64,000 nucleotides of DNA, from NCBI RefSeq assembly GCF_000350225.1, contig NW_005178644.1, positions 130,482 through 194,481 on the forward strand. The letters run 5' to 3'. Source of the DNA: Chondrus crispus (lineage: Eukaryota; Rhodophyta; Florideophyceae; Gigartinales; Gigartinaceae). Below are positions 10,503 to 21,965 of the stretch, one piece after another. Under the pieces are notes generated by a model. It was not told the origin of the DNA and did no database searches. It saw nothing but the letters and a program-made list of their open reading frames with translations. Each line of letters opens with the position of its first letter. The stretch's first letter is position 1. The translations under genes and the position numbers were made by a program.

Positions 10503-10837
10503 ACAAAAAAACCCTTACCTTTGCGGCAACAACCGAATGAGATGGTGTCTCAATTAGCCGCTTTCCCTTGCAAGACAACAGGAAGCCTATATGTTCGCAT
10601 CCCCTTTTCATAGAAGGATTTGGGATCGAGTACCAGCCATCAAATATGTCGAAAGAATCAGATTGACATCTGAATCCATTCCGACTTCGGGGCCAATGAG
10701 ACTATTGAGAAGTTGTTTCCGAAATCATTATTTGGCAATTATTGCCCATTGGGTAGAGCTCCTGAAACACGTGTTAAACTGTTCAACGATATCCCTAGAC
10801 TAGAGTAGACCATTCACGCAAATTCTCTCGGACAGCC
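10503..10837 (-). promoter_or_regulatory. 5' region of the ACAD10/11-like gene
   Basis: Contains a possible first exon (10611-10519) that starts with ATG, encodes 31 residues and ends at a GTAAGG donor. An in-phase acceptor TTCCAG at 10476 would give a 43-nt intron. The rest, up to the target duplication of the copia element, shows nothing else. The copia element therefore sits only about 230-330 bp upstream of this gene. Confidence 0.35.
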
Positions 10838-10842
10838 CAAAG

Positions 10843-11314
10843 TGTCGGAATTTGCCGGGGGAGCGGGCGGGTGATCTGAAACGTGAACAGGTGGCGCGGG
10901 CCACTGAGGCTCTGTGCGCAAAGGGGGAAGCACAGGCCGGGGCGGCGCGGGGTGCGGGAGGGGGACAAGGACTCCTGAAGCGTTCGTTGGGTTCGGTTTG
11001 TTTGTGTGTGAGTTTTTGTGTGTGTGTGGACGAAGACGTTCACCGTCTTCGTCCTCCACCTTTATACTCCCACTCAACGCCAAGTCGAGTGGACTAAAAT
11101 GTACTCACCCCCCTTTTTAGTGGGGTGCTACCTACAAATGCGCCTCTATCAGGCTTAATTAGGCGTTTGCCCGTTTAGGTAATGAGTATCCTTTAGGAGG
11201 ATCCTCAAGTTGTAGGTAGTTGATTTGTCTACGTGAGGTAGTGCCACCCACTAGGGATAGGTGGCACAACCTTAAGGATTACGATTGTGATAGACACTGA
11301 TAAAAGTTGTGACA
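10843..11314 (-). repeat. Copia 3' LTR (472 bp)
   Basis: Near-identical to 17393-17864. It begins TGTCGGAATTTGCC and ends AAAGTTGTGACA in plus-strand reading. A polypurine tract (minus strand CTTAAGAGGAG) abuts it on the internal side at 11315-11325. Both LTRs contain an 11-bp hairpin with arms GGACGAAGACG and CGTCTTCGTCC and a second hairpin of GTGCCACC/GGTGGCAC type. Confidence 0.93.
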
Positions 11315-11344
11315 CTCCTCTTAAGAATAAAGTGGGCACCTTTG

Positions 11345-14300
11345 GGTGCCTCACGACTTGTCGATCCACTGTTCGATAGGGTGACGTAGTGTTGAATCTG
11401 TCAGTATTTGATCTAGAACAGTGCATCGCTTAACCATTGTGAGGGCGTCAGCAGGATTGTTCTCGGAACGGACGAAACCAATATTCCGTAGTTCGTTCCG
11501 TTGATATGAATCTTTAACCACCTTGATGTCGATCATTAATCGTTTTCTGTGGTAATTGATGACTTTTTTATCACGTCGAAGAGCGATAAGCTGTCTGTGA
11601 GCATCGAAATAGGAATTTGTTGGTTGTTCATTATCTCCATGTCCTTTTTGATGGCAAAAGTCATGTCGAAGGCGTCGGCGAAGGCCATAGTCTCGCTTCT
11701 TAGGACTGATCTAGAAACTCTTTTGGACTTGTGTGATGACCAGTACAACGGCTGGCACTTGTTTTCCTTGTCAGCCAGGAACACGATGTACCCAAGTTGG
11801 GACGTTCTGTCATAGTTGTTGCTGTAGGCAGCATCCGAATACGCTTGCAGTCGGAGAGAGTCTTTGTCTAACTTTGGATGGAGAAGTCTCTGTTCGGAGG
11901 TTTTTCTAATATGACGAACAACGGAGTTGAGAAGCTTTCTGTGGGTTTACGGATCTGAGTTAAACCTTGTTTCGGTGACTTGCGTTGATTGAGCGACAGA
12001 ACATGCTATATCAGGTCTGGTTTGTAGGAGCCACATTAGCTTCGCTCGAAGAGAGCTATACTGCGCAAAGGTGACATCCTTAGGTAGAGAATCAATAGTC
12101 TTGATGTAGCGTTCTTGATGGATACATAATCCGTTGCTGGTTGTCTCAATATTGACACCGCTAAACTGTATCCTGTCAAATTCTCTATCTCTACACTCAA
12201 ACCTTTTCTCAATACTTTGACTTAGCTTTAAATACTTTGCGTCTGCGGCATGTAGACAGTCGTCGACATGCGTAGCACATAGACCGGCGAGCTGATTCGC
12301 AACGTTCTTGAAAAAGAGTGCACCATCTGTGGGTGGTACTTGCACTCATTCCAACGTCTTTCAAAATGTGGTCTCTTAAGGTCCTTCCCGAGTAATCTCC
12401 ACTATCTGCGAGGCCACATAGTGGTTTTAACAGCTTGAGCAGTGGATTGGGACCAAGTTCAAATTCTGCTGACGGCTTAATGTACACATCTCTCATTAGC
12501 TTCTCTGCACTTTGAAGATAAGCCTGCGTAACGTCAGTTGAGAATAGTCGGAAGTCAAATACTGCTGCTAACCCTATTAATATTTTGACTGAAAACTGTC
12601 TGGCCGTAGGATTATCGTGAACTAAAGAAGATTTCAGCTTGTCAGCGTAACCTTGAACAAAAGAGCGAGCCTTGTAGACTTCTTTGTTCGTACCGGAGTC
12701 CTTGATTGTTAAGACGAAGCGGCCTTCCATAATGTTAGCATTACGTGGTACTTCATCATTAGTAACAATTTTCCAGGTCTCCCTCTTGATGAGTCCTTCT
12801 ATCTCCTTCTTTTTAGCTGCAGAGAACTGGCGTGCTCTAGGGTCACTAGGTTTGATTTCTTCAGTGATAAAGGAAGAGAAGGGAGTCTTTGGAGCAAGGG
12901 GAGAACGGAATATTCTTGTTTGATAGTGGGTAATCGGACTGTGATCTCGGTAATATGGTTTGAGTTGGAAGGCGTTGAACATTTGCCTGTATGTTCCTTC
13001 CCTGTTCTGAATAGTTATCATTCTTCCTTGAACATGCATAACTATAAATGGTCCTAACCAGTTCTTATCCTGTTCACTAAAGACTAGTACTTCGTCCCCC
13101 TAGTTGATATGTCCTATCGGCTGCTGGAGGTATCTGTCTTGTTAATGCTGCTTGTATTCTTCTTTCGGCTATGATTGCATTCATTTCCATCTGAGCAGAC
13201 GTCAGTAGTCTCATTCGTTCTTCTTGTGTTGGAAGCTCAGTGCTGATGATGGGAAAACGAGGAGTTATCCCGAAGGCGAGAAATGAGGGTACAAGCCCTT
13301 TTTCTCCGATTGTGTCGTCCATAGCTTTTACCGCTATGCTGAGAAGAATTTTATTGTGTGCTTGGGGGTAGTCAGCTCGCACTTTTCTGTAAATTCTTCT
13401 CAGAGGTTCGTGGAGTCGCTCTCCGATTCCAAGGGAGCTGTGAGCTTTGACTCCGGGAATTCTGAGCTGAATGCCGGCATGGTCAGTGAGTTGGCGCCAG
13501 CGATCAGAAGTAAAGGATGATCCTTGGTCAACTCGGAGACGGTTTGGGTAACCGGTGTACATGGTACATCACATTTGAATGAAGGCTAACCAAATACCTT
13601 CAACACTTTGGTCGAAGTCTTCATCGAGGAAGGCAGCAGCTGAGAAACGAGTGGCCGTGTCGACGATGTGGAGTAAGGCCTTTCCGTCTAGGAACATGAG
13701 GTCCATGGATAGTTCTTCCCCAAACTTAACGGAATCCTCCGTTGGAAGGGAGGCCTTGAAACGAATGGGGGTTGGTCCCAAGCGCTGACAAGTGTCACAT
13801 GCTTGTTTAATCTGATCCAGGACCTGTTTGGTTTCCTGGTTCGTTTCGTAAGTTCGAGCCATGCGGAGCAGGTTGTAGAGTTTATCCGTGGCAGGATGGG
13901 AGAATCCTCTATGAAGGCGCAAGAGTTCTGGAGAAGAAAAGAATATGTGCTCACGTTTTGGCCATTCGAGATATACATGGCTGTTCTTGCGAAGCAGAGG
14001 AGTTCGTAGTTGCAGTTGAGGACAATGAAGGTGATTCGTGATAGTGTTGACGAATATTCCGTACTTATCCAGTAGATCTAAGCCTATTAGTAGTGGTACG
14101 TCTGAGTTAACTACATCTACTTGTTCCATGGTAGCGTGGGCGTCCGAAAGTGGTATCGTAGTGGTCAAAGAGCCTAACGAGGTTTGACGGTCGTTGCCAA
14201 AGCCATAGCGGTTGTTGTTGGAAACGAGTCCAAACTTTTTGCCAGTGTAACGACAATATGCCTTAGCCTGTCTTAAGCCGACTACTGTGCGTTGTGCACC

Positions 14301-14400
14301 AGTGTCAAGACATGCTCCTTGCCAAGGCATCCTTTGAGTTGAAGCAATGTGGCTCTGGTTGTAGACAACGAATTCGTGGTGACGTGGTCTTCTCTCTCTG
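11345..14400 (-). mobile_element. Copia pol region (protease, integrase, RT, RNase H)
   Basis: Fossil coding region read leftward. Protease is marked by LDTGAQRTVVG near 14310. The integrase core has a VDQGSSFTSDRW segment near 13540. Copia-type RT shows FSTDVTQAYLQS near 12530 with the preceding VYKARSFVQGY. RNase H carries LYWSSHKSKRVSRS near 11740. No intact polyprotein is present; it looks broken in several places. Confidence 0.85.
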
Positions 14401-14533
14401 TGGCGTGGAAAACGAATAAGGCGACTTATCGCAGAACGACGTTCAAGTTTAAACTTGCATCTCTTTTTAGCACGGACAGTTTCAAAATATACAGTTTGAG
14501 GTGTATTATCTTGGAGATGGGAACTGTCGCTCG

Positions 14534-16080
14534 CTAAAAATCCGATGGATCTATAGTCCGATGAGAATTGGTCTTGTAGCCGTAAAAAGATTCGTTTTTC
14601 ACGTGGTTGTTTACTGCTTCTTCTGTCTCGTTGGTGTCACTGTCAGTCACGCTGTCAGAGCCATCTGAGTGTTGTGACTCAGAACTGTTTCGGGCATTTG
14701 ATTCTTCGAAGTCTTCGAAAAAAGTGTCATTATGGTGCATGATGTCTTCCACTTGATTACTAAGTTCATACAGTATGTCCTTGACGTGGTTAGGGCGCGC
14801 CTTGATCATGCGTCGTACATTGCGTATGACAGAGGCGGGTTTAGGGCATTCTCGGATGAAGTGATACTTACCACCACAGTTGTAGCAGCATCGTACGTTC
14901 CCAAAACGGTCCTTTCCGTTTATAGCATCCTTAAAACGTTTGGACGGTCCAGATAAGTTGCCACGAAGAAATGACGAGGAGGATCCAGGTCGACGGGGTA
15001 TACCGTATGTATTTTGTCTTTGGAAATATATGCCGGGGAGGGTTGGCATCATTGACGGCGTTCTGGGGGGTCACGCTTACGGTTTTCGTTCTGTTTCTGC
15101 TCTTGGAGCCAAGCTGCATCAAGTGTAGTATACATCTGCTGAAAAGTCCAAGGCGGCGTGGAAGAAAGGCTTTGAGTCAGAACAGGCTTAGCCCATTCTG
15201 TTCCTATCACGGCGTGGTGAAGGTACTCTGTCTTATCGGGATCTGATCGATGCGTTTGGGGCTCTTGTGGTGTGTACCGAGTGATGGTTTCACAAAATTC
15301 TTCTAGTGCTTCGCTGACGGAGCAGTTTTTTGTCTTGAGAATCTGTGACAGGCGAAGATTCTGCAATAACTTTCGAACTCTGTTCTGCCGCGTAATGCTG
15401 TTGAACTCTTGAAGCATCCGTTCGACCGCGGAGTCGAAGGATGCTTGGGTACCAGAAATGGAGGTGCGATAGAATCTTTTAGCTTCGCCATCAAACACAT
15501 TGTGAAAGTATCGCAGCTTCTGCTCTTTGTTGAGGTTATAATCATCAGCGGCGTCGCAATAGTTATCGATTACCTTGTTGATATCTTCACCTATTTTTCC
15601 CGAATAGCGTTCCTCTCTTTTGAATCGAGAAGCAATGTTATGCGCTATCTTCGAGTCCATGCTAAGATGAGAGGTGGGTTGGCTGGTCTGGTTGCTATGG
15701 TTGACCGACGGTGATGTCGAAGAGGAAAGACGTGCAGACAGGTTTGAGTTGGAAATAATGCGGTCGGGCACATCGGTGAAGAACATGTCGTCCAGGCCAT
15801 ACGCAATGCGGTTACTTCGAGAGTGAGGGGTATATTGTAGTCCCTGAACCGTGGGGTAATCCCTGAGAATGCGGAATAGCGTGGTGGGTCCTTTCAGTAA
15901 CTCGCTTGAGTAAAACACTTCGGGCGGGAGGTCGTCACGGAGGGTGTTGACGCATTCTTCATTTGAAAGTTGAGGGTCTTGGGAAATGACAGTCGCTAAA
16001 GCGGCTTTGATGTCGGCTTGCGTCGAGGAAGACGGGCGGTAACCGTCAAGGGTTGCCCTTATTACTTCTAACGTTACCAT
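14534..16080 (-). mobile_element. Copia gag region with CCHC zinc knuckle
   Basis: Gag-like reading region starting near 16080 with helical capsid-type sequence (YFHNVFDGEAKRFYRTS, SFDSAVERMLQEF) and, further on near 14890, a canonical knuckle CYNCGGKYHFIREC. It precedes the protease, as expected for gag-pol. Breaks are present, number not resolved. Confidence 0.8.
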
Positions 16081-16081
16081 A

Positions 16082-16580
16082 CTAGCGTAAATGCGTAACG
16101 CTAATTTCCCAATATACTGAAGATAGAAATATGGGAGAATACACAGACCGGTTGGGTAAAATAGTGGTGTGATATAACGTGGTGCGATGTATACAGAGAT
16201 GTATAAAAACGAGGTTACGTGTCCAGGTATGTCACGTCGGATACGTGTTCAGCTGTGTATCCTTAGATACGCGTCCAGTTGTGTGTTCCTAGATACGTGT
16301 CCTACGCTTGACAAGTGTATATAGCTATACACGCGTATACAGGGCAAAAATTAAGTTGAAGAAGTACAGTACAGCACACGTGTATTGGTGGTACACCTGT
16401 ACCTGTGCGCAAACGTGTACACGACTATGTAGGTGTAGGTCGTGTTCCCGTGTGGTTGTGGTTTGTGTTGTGTACTCTTCAAATCGATGTCGACAAGTGT
16501 CTTTTTCAAAGTTTTTAGGAATTTAATTCCTGACGTTGAGATTTAGTCAAAATTTAAATTTGCGCGCGTGAGATTCAAAT
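16082..16580. repeat. Copia internal 5' leader with short tandem repeats
   Basis: About 500 bp between gag and the extra reading region, rich in ACGTGT/GTGTAC steps. About three tandem copies of a roughly 32-bp unit (GATACGTGTYCAGYTGTGTAT type) lie at 16235-16305. No coding signal. It may be part of the leader or promoter of the element. Confidence 0.5.
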
Positions 16581-16581
16581 T

Positions 16582-17274
16582 TTAATTGAGGCGGGCCTCT
16601 CGCTGACGGCGGGCGTTCCTAAAATGGATCCGGGAGCGATTGTGTGATTCGAAATTGTGCCTGTCGGCAAACGGGAGATCACAGAGCTCACAGTGTAGAC
16701 GCGCCGCGAGATCCTGGAGGCGGATTTGTGCGCGCGCGTGTCGGCCATTCGCCTCGTGAAAGGAGAGTTGTCGCCGCGAGGTGAAATAACGTGCGCACGG
16801 GCGACAAGTGTACACCGTTCTAATGCGGGGAGGCGGGTTTCGTCGGCGACGTGCGCGCTGCTCTGCCACACGCGCGATGTGGCGTGCGCGGAACTCGGAT
16901 AGCGGCGACGGTTCGTCGTCGTCGACTAAATTGATGGTCGACGAGGCGGAGGAGGCGGAACGGGCGGCGGTTTATTCGTCCAATCGGTGGCCGTCTGCCT
17001 CTATATCCACAAGGGGCGGCCCCTGAAACTCAGTGTAATCGGAGTCAGTGGCGAATGCAGAGGTGACAGGTGTCGTTGGGCGAGAGTCCCGATCGGCGCG
17101 GGCGGTGGCGGAATCTAGATCGGCGGCGGCAGAGTCGGGATCGGCGGCGGCGGAATCTTGATCAGCGACTGCAACAGCAATGCGTCGCCTCTTGGCAGCA
17201 GCTTCTCGTAGTACAGCTGGATCGTTGGCCGCTCGTTTGAGCCGTGCCATAAAAATTACCAATAAATTGGTCAC
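16582..17274 (-). mobile_element. Extra 5' reading region of the copia element with two C2H2 zinc-finger-like motifs
   Basis: Lies between the 5' LTR and gag on the coding strand. The upstream part begins near 17274 with a basic KRRRIAVAVAD segment and DSAAAD repeats. The downstream part has two C-x2-C...H-type fingers: CRPCARYFTSRRQLSFHEANGRH and CELCDLPFADRHNFESHNRSRIH read in pieces near 16800 and 16690. It is not whole, with about one break. Standard copia elements have no such part; it may be a captured host finger gene or an element-encoded DNA-binding accessory. Confidence 0.6.
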
Positions 17275-17392
17275 ACGTGTGCACGTGCGTGGTATTACAC
17301 ACTAGCAATTATTAGACAGTAATAAATTGGTAGTGTGTAAGGAACCAAAATTTTCTTGAAATTTCCAGGGGGCTTGTCCGTTAACTTATAAG

Positions 17393-17864
17393 TGTCGGAA
17401 TTTGCCCTGGGAGCGGGCGGGTGATCTGAAACGTGAACAGGTGGCGCGGGCCACTGAGGCTCTGTGCGCAAAGGGGGAAGCACAGGCCGGGGCGGAGCGG
17501 GGTGCGGGAGGGGGACAAGGACTCCTGAAGCGTTCGTTGGGTTCGGTTTGTTTGTGTGTGAGTTTGTGTGTGTGTGTGGACGAAGACGTTCACCGTCTTC
17601 GTCCTCGACCTTTATACTCCCACTCAACGCCAAGTCGAGTGGACTAAAATGTACTCACCCCCCTTTTTAGTGGGGTGCTACCTACAAATGCGGCTCTATC
17701 AGGCTTAATTAGGCGTTTGCCCGTTTATGTAATGAGGATCCTTTAGGAGGATCCTCAAGTTGAAGGTAGTTGATTTGTCTATGTGAGGTAGTGCCACCCA
17801 CTAGGGACAGGTGGCACAACCTTAAGGATTACGATTGTGATAGACACTGATAAAAGTTGTGACA
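17393..17864 (-). repeat. Copia 5' LTR (472 bp)
   Basis: Partner of 10843-11314 and same length. It is followed by the second CAAAG target duplication at 17865-17869. The internal side (minus strand CTTATAAGTTAACGG) would hold the primer-binding site; I do not recognise the tRNA. Confidence 0.93.
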
Positions 17865-17869
17865 CAAAG

Positions 17870-18414
17870 AGCCAAATAACTACTGAGAAGACAACCATTT
17901 TTGACGTATCACAAATTAATAAATAAATTACACACTAACTGTAAATATGGTCGACCTTTTCGACAAGAAACCCGCGAATCCCCAATACGTGGTCAATTCC
18001 TGGACTTCGATTGAATGTGAAAGCGCGGCATCTCAACCTGTAACGCCCAGTTCATTTGATAAAAGACCGGGCCACATCGTAATGACAGAGGTCAACGCCT
18101 TTCAAAAATTCAGGACTGGTTTCTTCCCGCCCTCATCCCGCGCCCTTCCGCTCCGCCTTCTACACCTACAGTTTCAAGCCCCACTTCCCCACCTTTCCAC
18201 TCCAATCCCACACACGCCACCTTATACCTACACAACTCCACGCCCACTTCCACTCCTTCCCATCCTATCTCCCTGTCCCCAATCGTGTCTCTCCCACTCC
18301 GCACTAGTTTCTCTCCATCTGCTCTGCCACTTTTACCCCTCTTGCCCCACCCCTGCTTCCTCCACCGCGTGCACCTCTCGCCTGCCCTTTCTTATCATTA
18401 TCGCACACCGCACT
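17870..18414 (+). other. Spacer with pyrimidine-rich tract
   Basis: Right flank of the copia element. A reading frame from 17947 encodes an unremarkable N-terminus followed by a proline/serine/leucine-rich stretch. The latter is simply the translation of a CT-rich tract (about 18120-18400) that lies directly before a DDE4-type start codon at 18415. The same arrangement precedes the other DDE4 copies, so it is probably element leader and not a host gene. Confidence 0.4.
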
Positions 18415-18516
18415 ATGGCCTGCTTTTCATCTCACGATGCAGCACAAGCCCTGCAACTCCTCTCCAATGCGTCAATTGATCTCCGTAATGGGAGACAGCC
18501 AAGCGAAAGCATATAG
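18415..18516 (+). pseudogene. N-terminal fragment of a DDE4 (PIF/Harbinger-like) transposase, copy 1
   Basis: About 33 codons whose DAAQALQLLSNASIDL pattern parallels DAQAALKILADADI (39208 copy), TPAAALQLLEEQ (46008 copy) and EAKVLQLLVEQSAE (19319 copy). The rest of the gene is absent, so it is a truncated relic. Confidence 0.5.
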
Positions 18517-19318
18517 GGACAGCAGAAAGATACTGTACTATCGTAAAAGTATCATTTTTGCTCTCGATTTTTATGCATTGCTGTAGAAGGCGTTGAGTCG
18601 GCTGTTGGAGTCCATTACAGCATATTTTAGCTCACCTTCAAAAGGACCGAGTCGTCCTGCAATTTTCACTGTTCTGCGCAAACCCCCTTCATTTGCGTTG
18701 GAGACCTAGTGTCTAGGTGACAATGACCTCATATGGGGCCAGTTTTTAGGCGGGCGTTTGCAATTCAAATAATTGCAGAATTTTACGGCGACTGTAGTAG
18801 ACCTTTTTAACAGTTGTCCATTGACAGGGCACATACAGTAGACCTTTAGCGCAACTATCGGTAGTTCAGTCAGTGATGACCTCTATTGGCAATTAGCGTT
18901 GGTGTAATGCCGACAGCGGCTGCTGATGGACAAATAGCCTGCTTCTATGCCCCAGCTTTATCTTTGTGTCAAATATATGGGACTTGGGCAAAACTTCTAT
19001 TTATTTTTAATCTGCATCGCCATTGGACACATACAAGCACGTAAGCGACAACGGTCATGTCTCTCCAGAAAGATTAGGTAATTACGTAAAGGCATGGTCT
19101 ACAGAACGTACAGTATTCCAGCCAGATTCGGACCAAAACACCGAAACGCCTTTGCGCCTTTGTGCCTTTGCGCGCGATTGTCCGCTGAGCCACCATTTAC
19201 ACGTGCCGACTCAACACAACGACGGGCCTCAAGAACACAATATCATTACGCATCTGTCCCCCTACCATCACCATATCTCGCAAACCAGCCCCCCTCTCCT
19301 TCATAGTCTTGGGACAAA
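18517..19318. other. Spacer between DDE4 copies
   Basis: About 800 bp with no gene. Two near-identical ACAGTAGACCTTT strings (near 18790 and 18835) and a short CT-rich tract just upstream of 19319 are visible. Nothing else is supported. Confidence 0.4.
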
Positions 19319-20163
19319 ATGGAAAATTCGAAGGAGGCTAAGGTACTCCAATTGTTGGTAGAGCAGAGTGCAGAGCGGCAAGAGGACTTAGCGAGGTATG
19401 TGTCCGACCCTGATGCCACTGAAACTGACACTGATGACGAGCATAACTCGGACACGCCCGTTCTGGACAAATTTTTGCGATCCGGCGCCGTGGGTGCTGT
19501 TGTGGAGATGACAAATTATTCACTCAACGAGTTCAATGCTCTGTGGAACGTTGTCAGGGAGAGGGTGGAATCAGGTTGAAATACAGGTCGCGGACGCAAA
19601 TGTCAACACTATCCCAAAGACGTTCTTTTCATGTTACTTTCTACTCGCAGACACGCAGGAAATTGGGACTTTAATGGCAAGATGTTTGGTGTTAAGGGAC
19701 CAACGTTCGAGCGTATGATAATAGGATTCGTTGACAAGATCGTTCATGTACTGTACAAGACAGTGGTACTGCAGTGGGAGGAGCGATATACGATGGAGCG
19801 CCTCGTAAAAGAGAAGAGCACCTTCAAGCACTACAAGTTTTCACTGTATGCAACTGACGTCACTTTTCAAAACGCGAACCGCCCAAGTGGAAACCACGAA
19901 GAGGCCAAGGGTCATTTTAACAATAAACATAAGCTGTACGGCTATAAATCAGAAGTATCTGTATTGCCTAACGGTATTTCTATTGGCTGCACTGCTCATC
20001 AACCGGGGTCTGTATCAGATTTGGTTATATTCATGAAGAATCTAGAGTGGCATCAGGCTGCTCTGTCCAAGACAGATCGTAAAAAACGCACGTACCCGGA
20101 TGTGGGTCCAATGGCAGAGGAATATGATGGACAGTGGGCGTTATTGACTGATAAAGACTATCA
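19319..20163 (+). pseudogene. DDE4 (PIF/Harbinger-like) transposase, copy 2, 5' half
   Basis: A transposase of the DDE_Tnp_4 type. Its N-terminal acidic region ends near 19580. The catalytic part starts with VKGPTFERMI, then YATDVTFQNANRP (first Asp), HKLYGYKSEVSVLPNG, HQPGSVSDLVIF and LLTDKDY (second Asp). One in-frame TGA lies at 19577-19579. The gene is cut after the codons for DKDY by a 15.9-kb insertion. The remaining third, including the catalytic Glu, lies at 36046-36477 and continues in the same frame (…DKDYQ|GAADVIK). Confidence 0.85.
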
Positions 20164-20211
20164 CGTCTGTATTTCTGATTTTCTAAAAATTCCTATGCGG
20201 AGACCATGCAA
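20164..20211 (+). repeat. Left terminal inverted repeat of the 15.9-kb element
   Basis: Starts CGTCTGTATTTCTGAT directly after the duplicated CA at 20162-20163 and pairs with 35998-36045. Confidence 0.85.
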
Positions 20212-20574
20212 GCCCATGCTCACAATTGGAGCGGTTATCATAACTTTTCCATGGGGATTTGCTTAGGCCTGGTCCTATGCAATACCAAACAAGTTCCATA
20301 GAACCGTCCATGCACCAGTCTATGTCTGCATGGGGCAATGGTGGCCAAACCAATTCAGATATGTTCAATGCGAGCTCATGCAGGCATTGGTGTGCATGGG
20401 TGTTCATGGGCTCCGCATGGCGGATTCAATCCAAGTTTTAGTTTTGCCAAACATGTTCCATAGAACCGTCCATGCAACAGTCTATGTCTGCATGGGGTAA
20501 TGATGGCCAAACCAATTCAGATATGTTCAATGCGAGCTCATGCAGGCATTGGTGTGCATGGGTGTTCATGGGCT
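20204..20574. repeat. Left subterminal repeats, including a 120-bp direct duplication
   Basis: CCATGCAAGCCCATG directly inside the TIR, then two near-identical 120-bp units at 20293-20412 and 20455-20574 (offset 162 bp). Each unit contains several ATGCA/TGCAT steps (for example GTGCATGGGTGTTCATGGGC). The same motif type fills the other end of the element at 35571-35935. Confidence 0.8.
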
Positions 20575-21965
20575 ACGTTCACACAAATGTGGAGTTTACA
20601 TAAACTGGAAGCAACCATGTGGCTCAAGGGTCAGGACACTCCATTTAGAGTCTTATCTATATTCGCTGTCCGCGTTGCGGGGATAGAGGAACACCATTCA
20701 TTTTGAACGCTCTTTTCGTCAGCCCTTGGTTCGCGTTAAAGCTGGTGCACACTTGTGCTTATCGAGTATGATTTGGTGATGCGCGATTATCTGAACAAGA
20801 CAGAATGAGTGAGGCTACTTTGATTTCGACTCTGTTGCATATGTGGTATTGCTTGAGAACAGGCCAGCTCGTGATAGCAGGCAGAAGTCGAAGCAGTCTT
20901 TCTCATGTAACATGTCCATATACAAACGACTAGAAGAGGGATGACCATGGACAGAATGAAAAGCAATCAATGATTTCTTAATGTGATGAGTTGCCGGAAT
21001 AATCAAGAATAGTTCCAAGAAGAATAGAAAACTTGAATGTGTCATAAAATGATGAAGCTGATGGGAGCTATCTCAAACTAGCAAGATCTGACAAATAGCC
21101 GGAGATCTTGCAAAACGTCGTCGGTTTATGAGAAGTTTTCGAAACAAGACATCTGGTGTTTTCGTGCAACAGCGAGAATACAACAAGTCACACTCACCAA
21201 AACTCTTTGATATAGTTCATCAATAACAAAAATCCTCGCGCCTTTGAAGCACCATCACAACCCTATTTTTTCCACGGCGTTGAAAATATTTTGGTCTTAG
21301 AGGCTGGTGGTGGAACATCTGAGACGCAAAGTTCTGTTTGGCCTCCCCTGCAGCCCCTTTGCATCCAACCACTGAAAAAGCACGGCATGATATGAGGATG
21401 TTTGCGACTCCTCGCATGTTCCGTGACACAAGCAAACCTAATTTTGACAATCGCAAAGGACTGATACACTGCCGTCAAGTTGGCAGCCTTTTCGGTTGCG
21501 CCGCTCTTCAGCAAATCAATTTGATCCAGCATGGGGCTGTCTGGGATGCTAAATTTACGCGAGAAAAAGTTCCGGGAGAGAGCAATGTCGTCCCAAAAGG
21601 GCCAAAAACCATTCGGCTCTCGCTTGTCGACGATATATGGATGTTGTATACAGAAAAACATTCAGTCAGCACGAATGCTTGCCTGCAGGAATTTACGAAG
21701 GTGCTCTGTCTAATAGTTTTTGAGCCTAATGTGTACGTAATCTTGGCTCACGGCCAAGGCGCAGCGTTTGCGCAGATGCTCGGAGAACATAGTTGATCTT
21801 ATCTGCCGATAGGACGTCATGCCTCTTTAATACCGTGAGCGGATGATTCAAAGTAAGGTTGCATACCAACATTGAAGCATTTAGCGATGAGAAACTCTTG
21901 TCGAGCAAGCATTCGGTAGGTCGACGATGGCTTGTCAGATACCAGAAAGTCCACTGCCCATCGCG
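20575..21965. other. Interior of the 15.9-kb element, no recognised gene
   Basis: About 1.4 kb. Moderate reading frames on both strands (for example 21338-21796 on plus, 21263-21661 on minus) overlap each other and match nothing I know. A small inverted repeat (GCAAGATCT...AGATCTTGC) lies at 21079-21113. I cannot support a gene here. Confidence 0.35.

Larger units (their letters stand above)
10843..17864 (-). mobile_element. Ty1/copia LTR retrotransposon, broken
   Basis: A 7,022-bp element in minus orientation with a CAAAG 5-bp target duplication on both sides (10838-10842 and 17865-17869). LTRs are 472 bp each and start TG and end CA. The order of parts read on the minus strand is 5' LTR, extra zinc-finger reading region, gag with a CCHC knuckle, protease, integrase, reverse transcriptase, RNase H, polypurine tract, 3' LTR. 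That order (integrase before RT) places it in Ty1/copia. By eye the LTRs differ at about 11 of 472 positions (about 2.3 percent), so insertion is fairly recent. The coding part is broken, with roughly half a dozen breaks. Confidence 0.93.

Noticed and set aside
10814-11120. Several frames repeated at 10795-11120 and 17295-17670
   Set aside because: They lie inside the two copia LTRs and are the same non-coding sequence read twice.
21338-21796. 152-codon plus-strand frame in the 15.9-kb element
   Set aside because: Overlapped by an equally long minus-strand frame, no known motif, no codon pattern I can defend.
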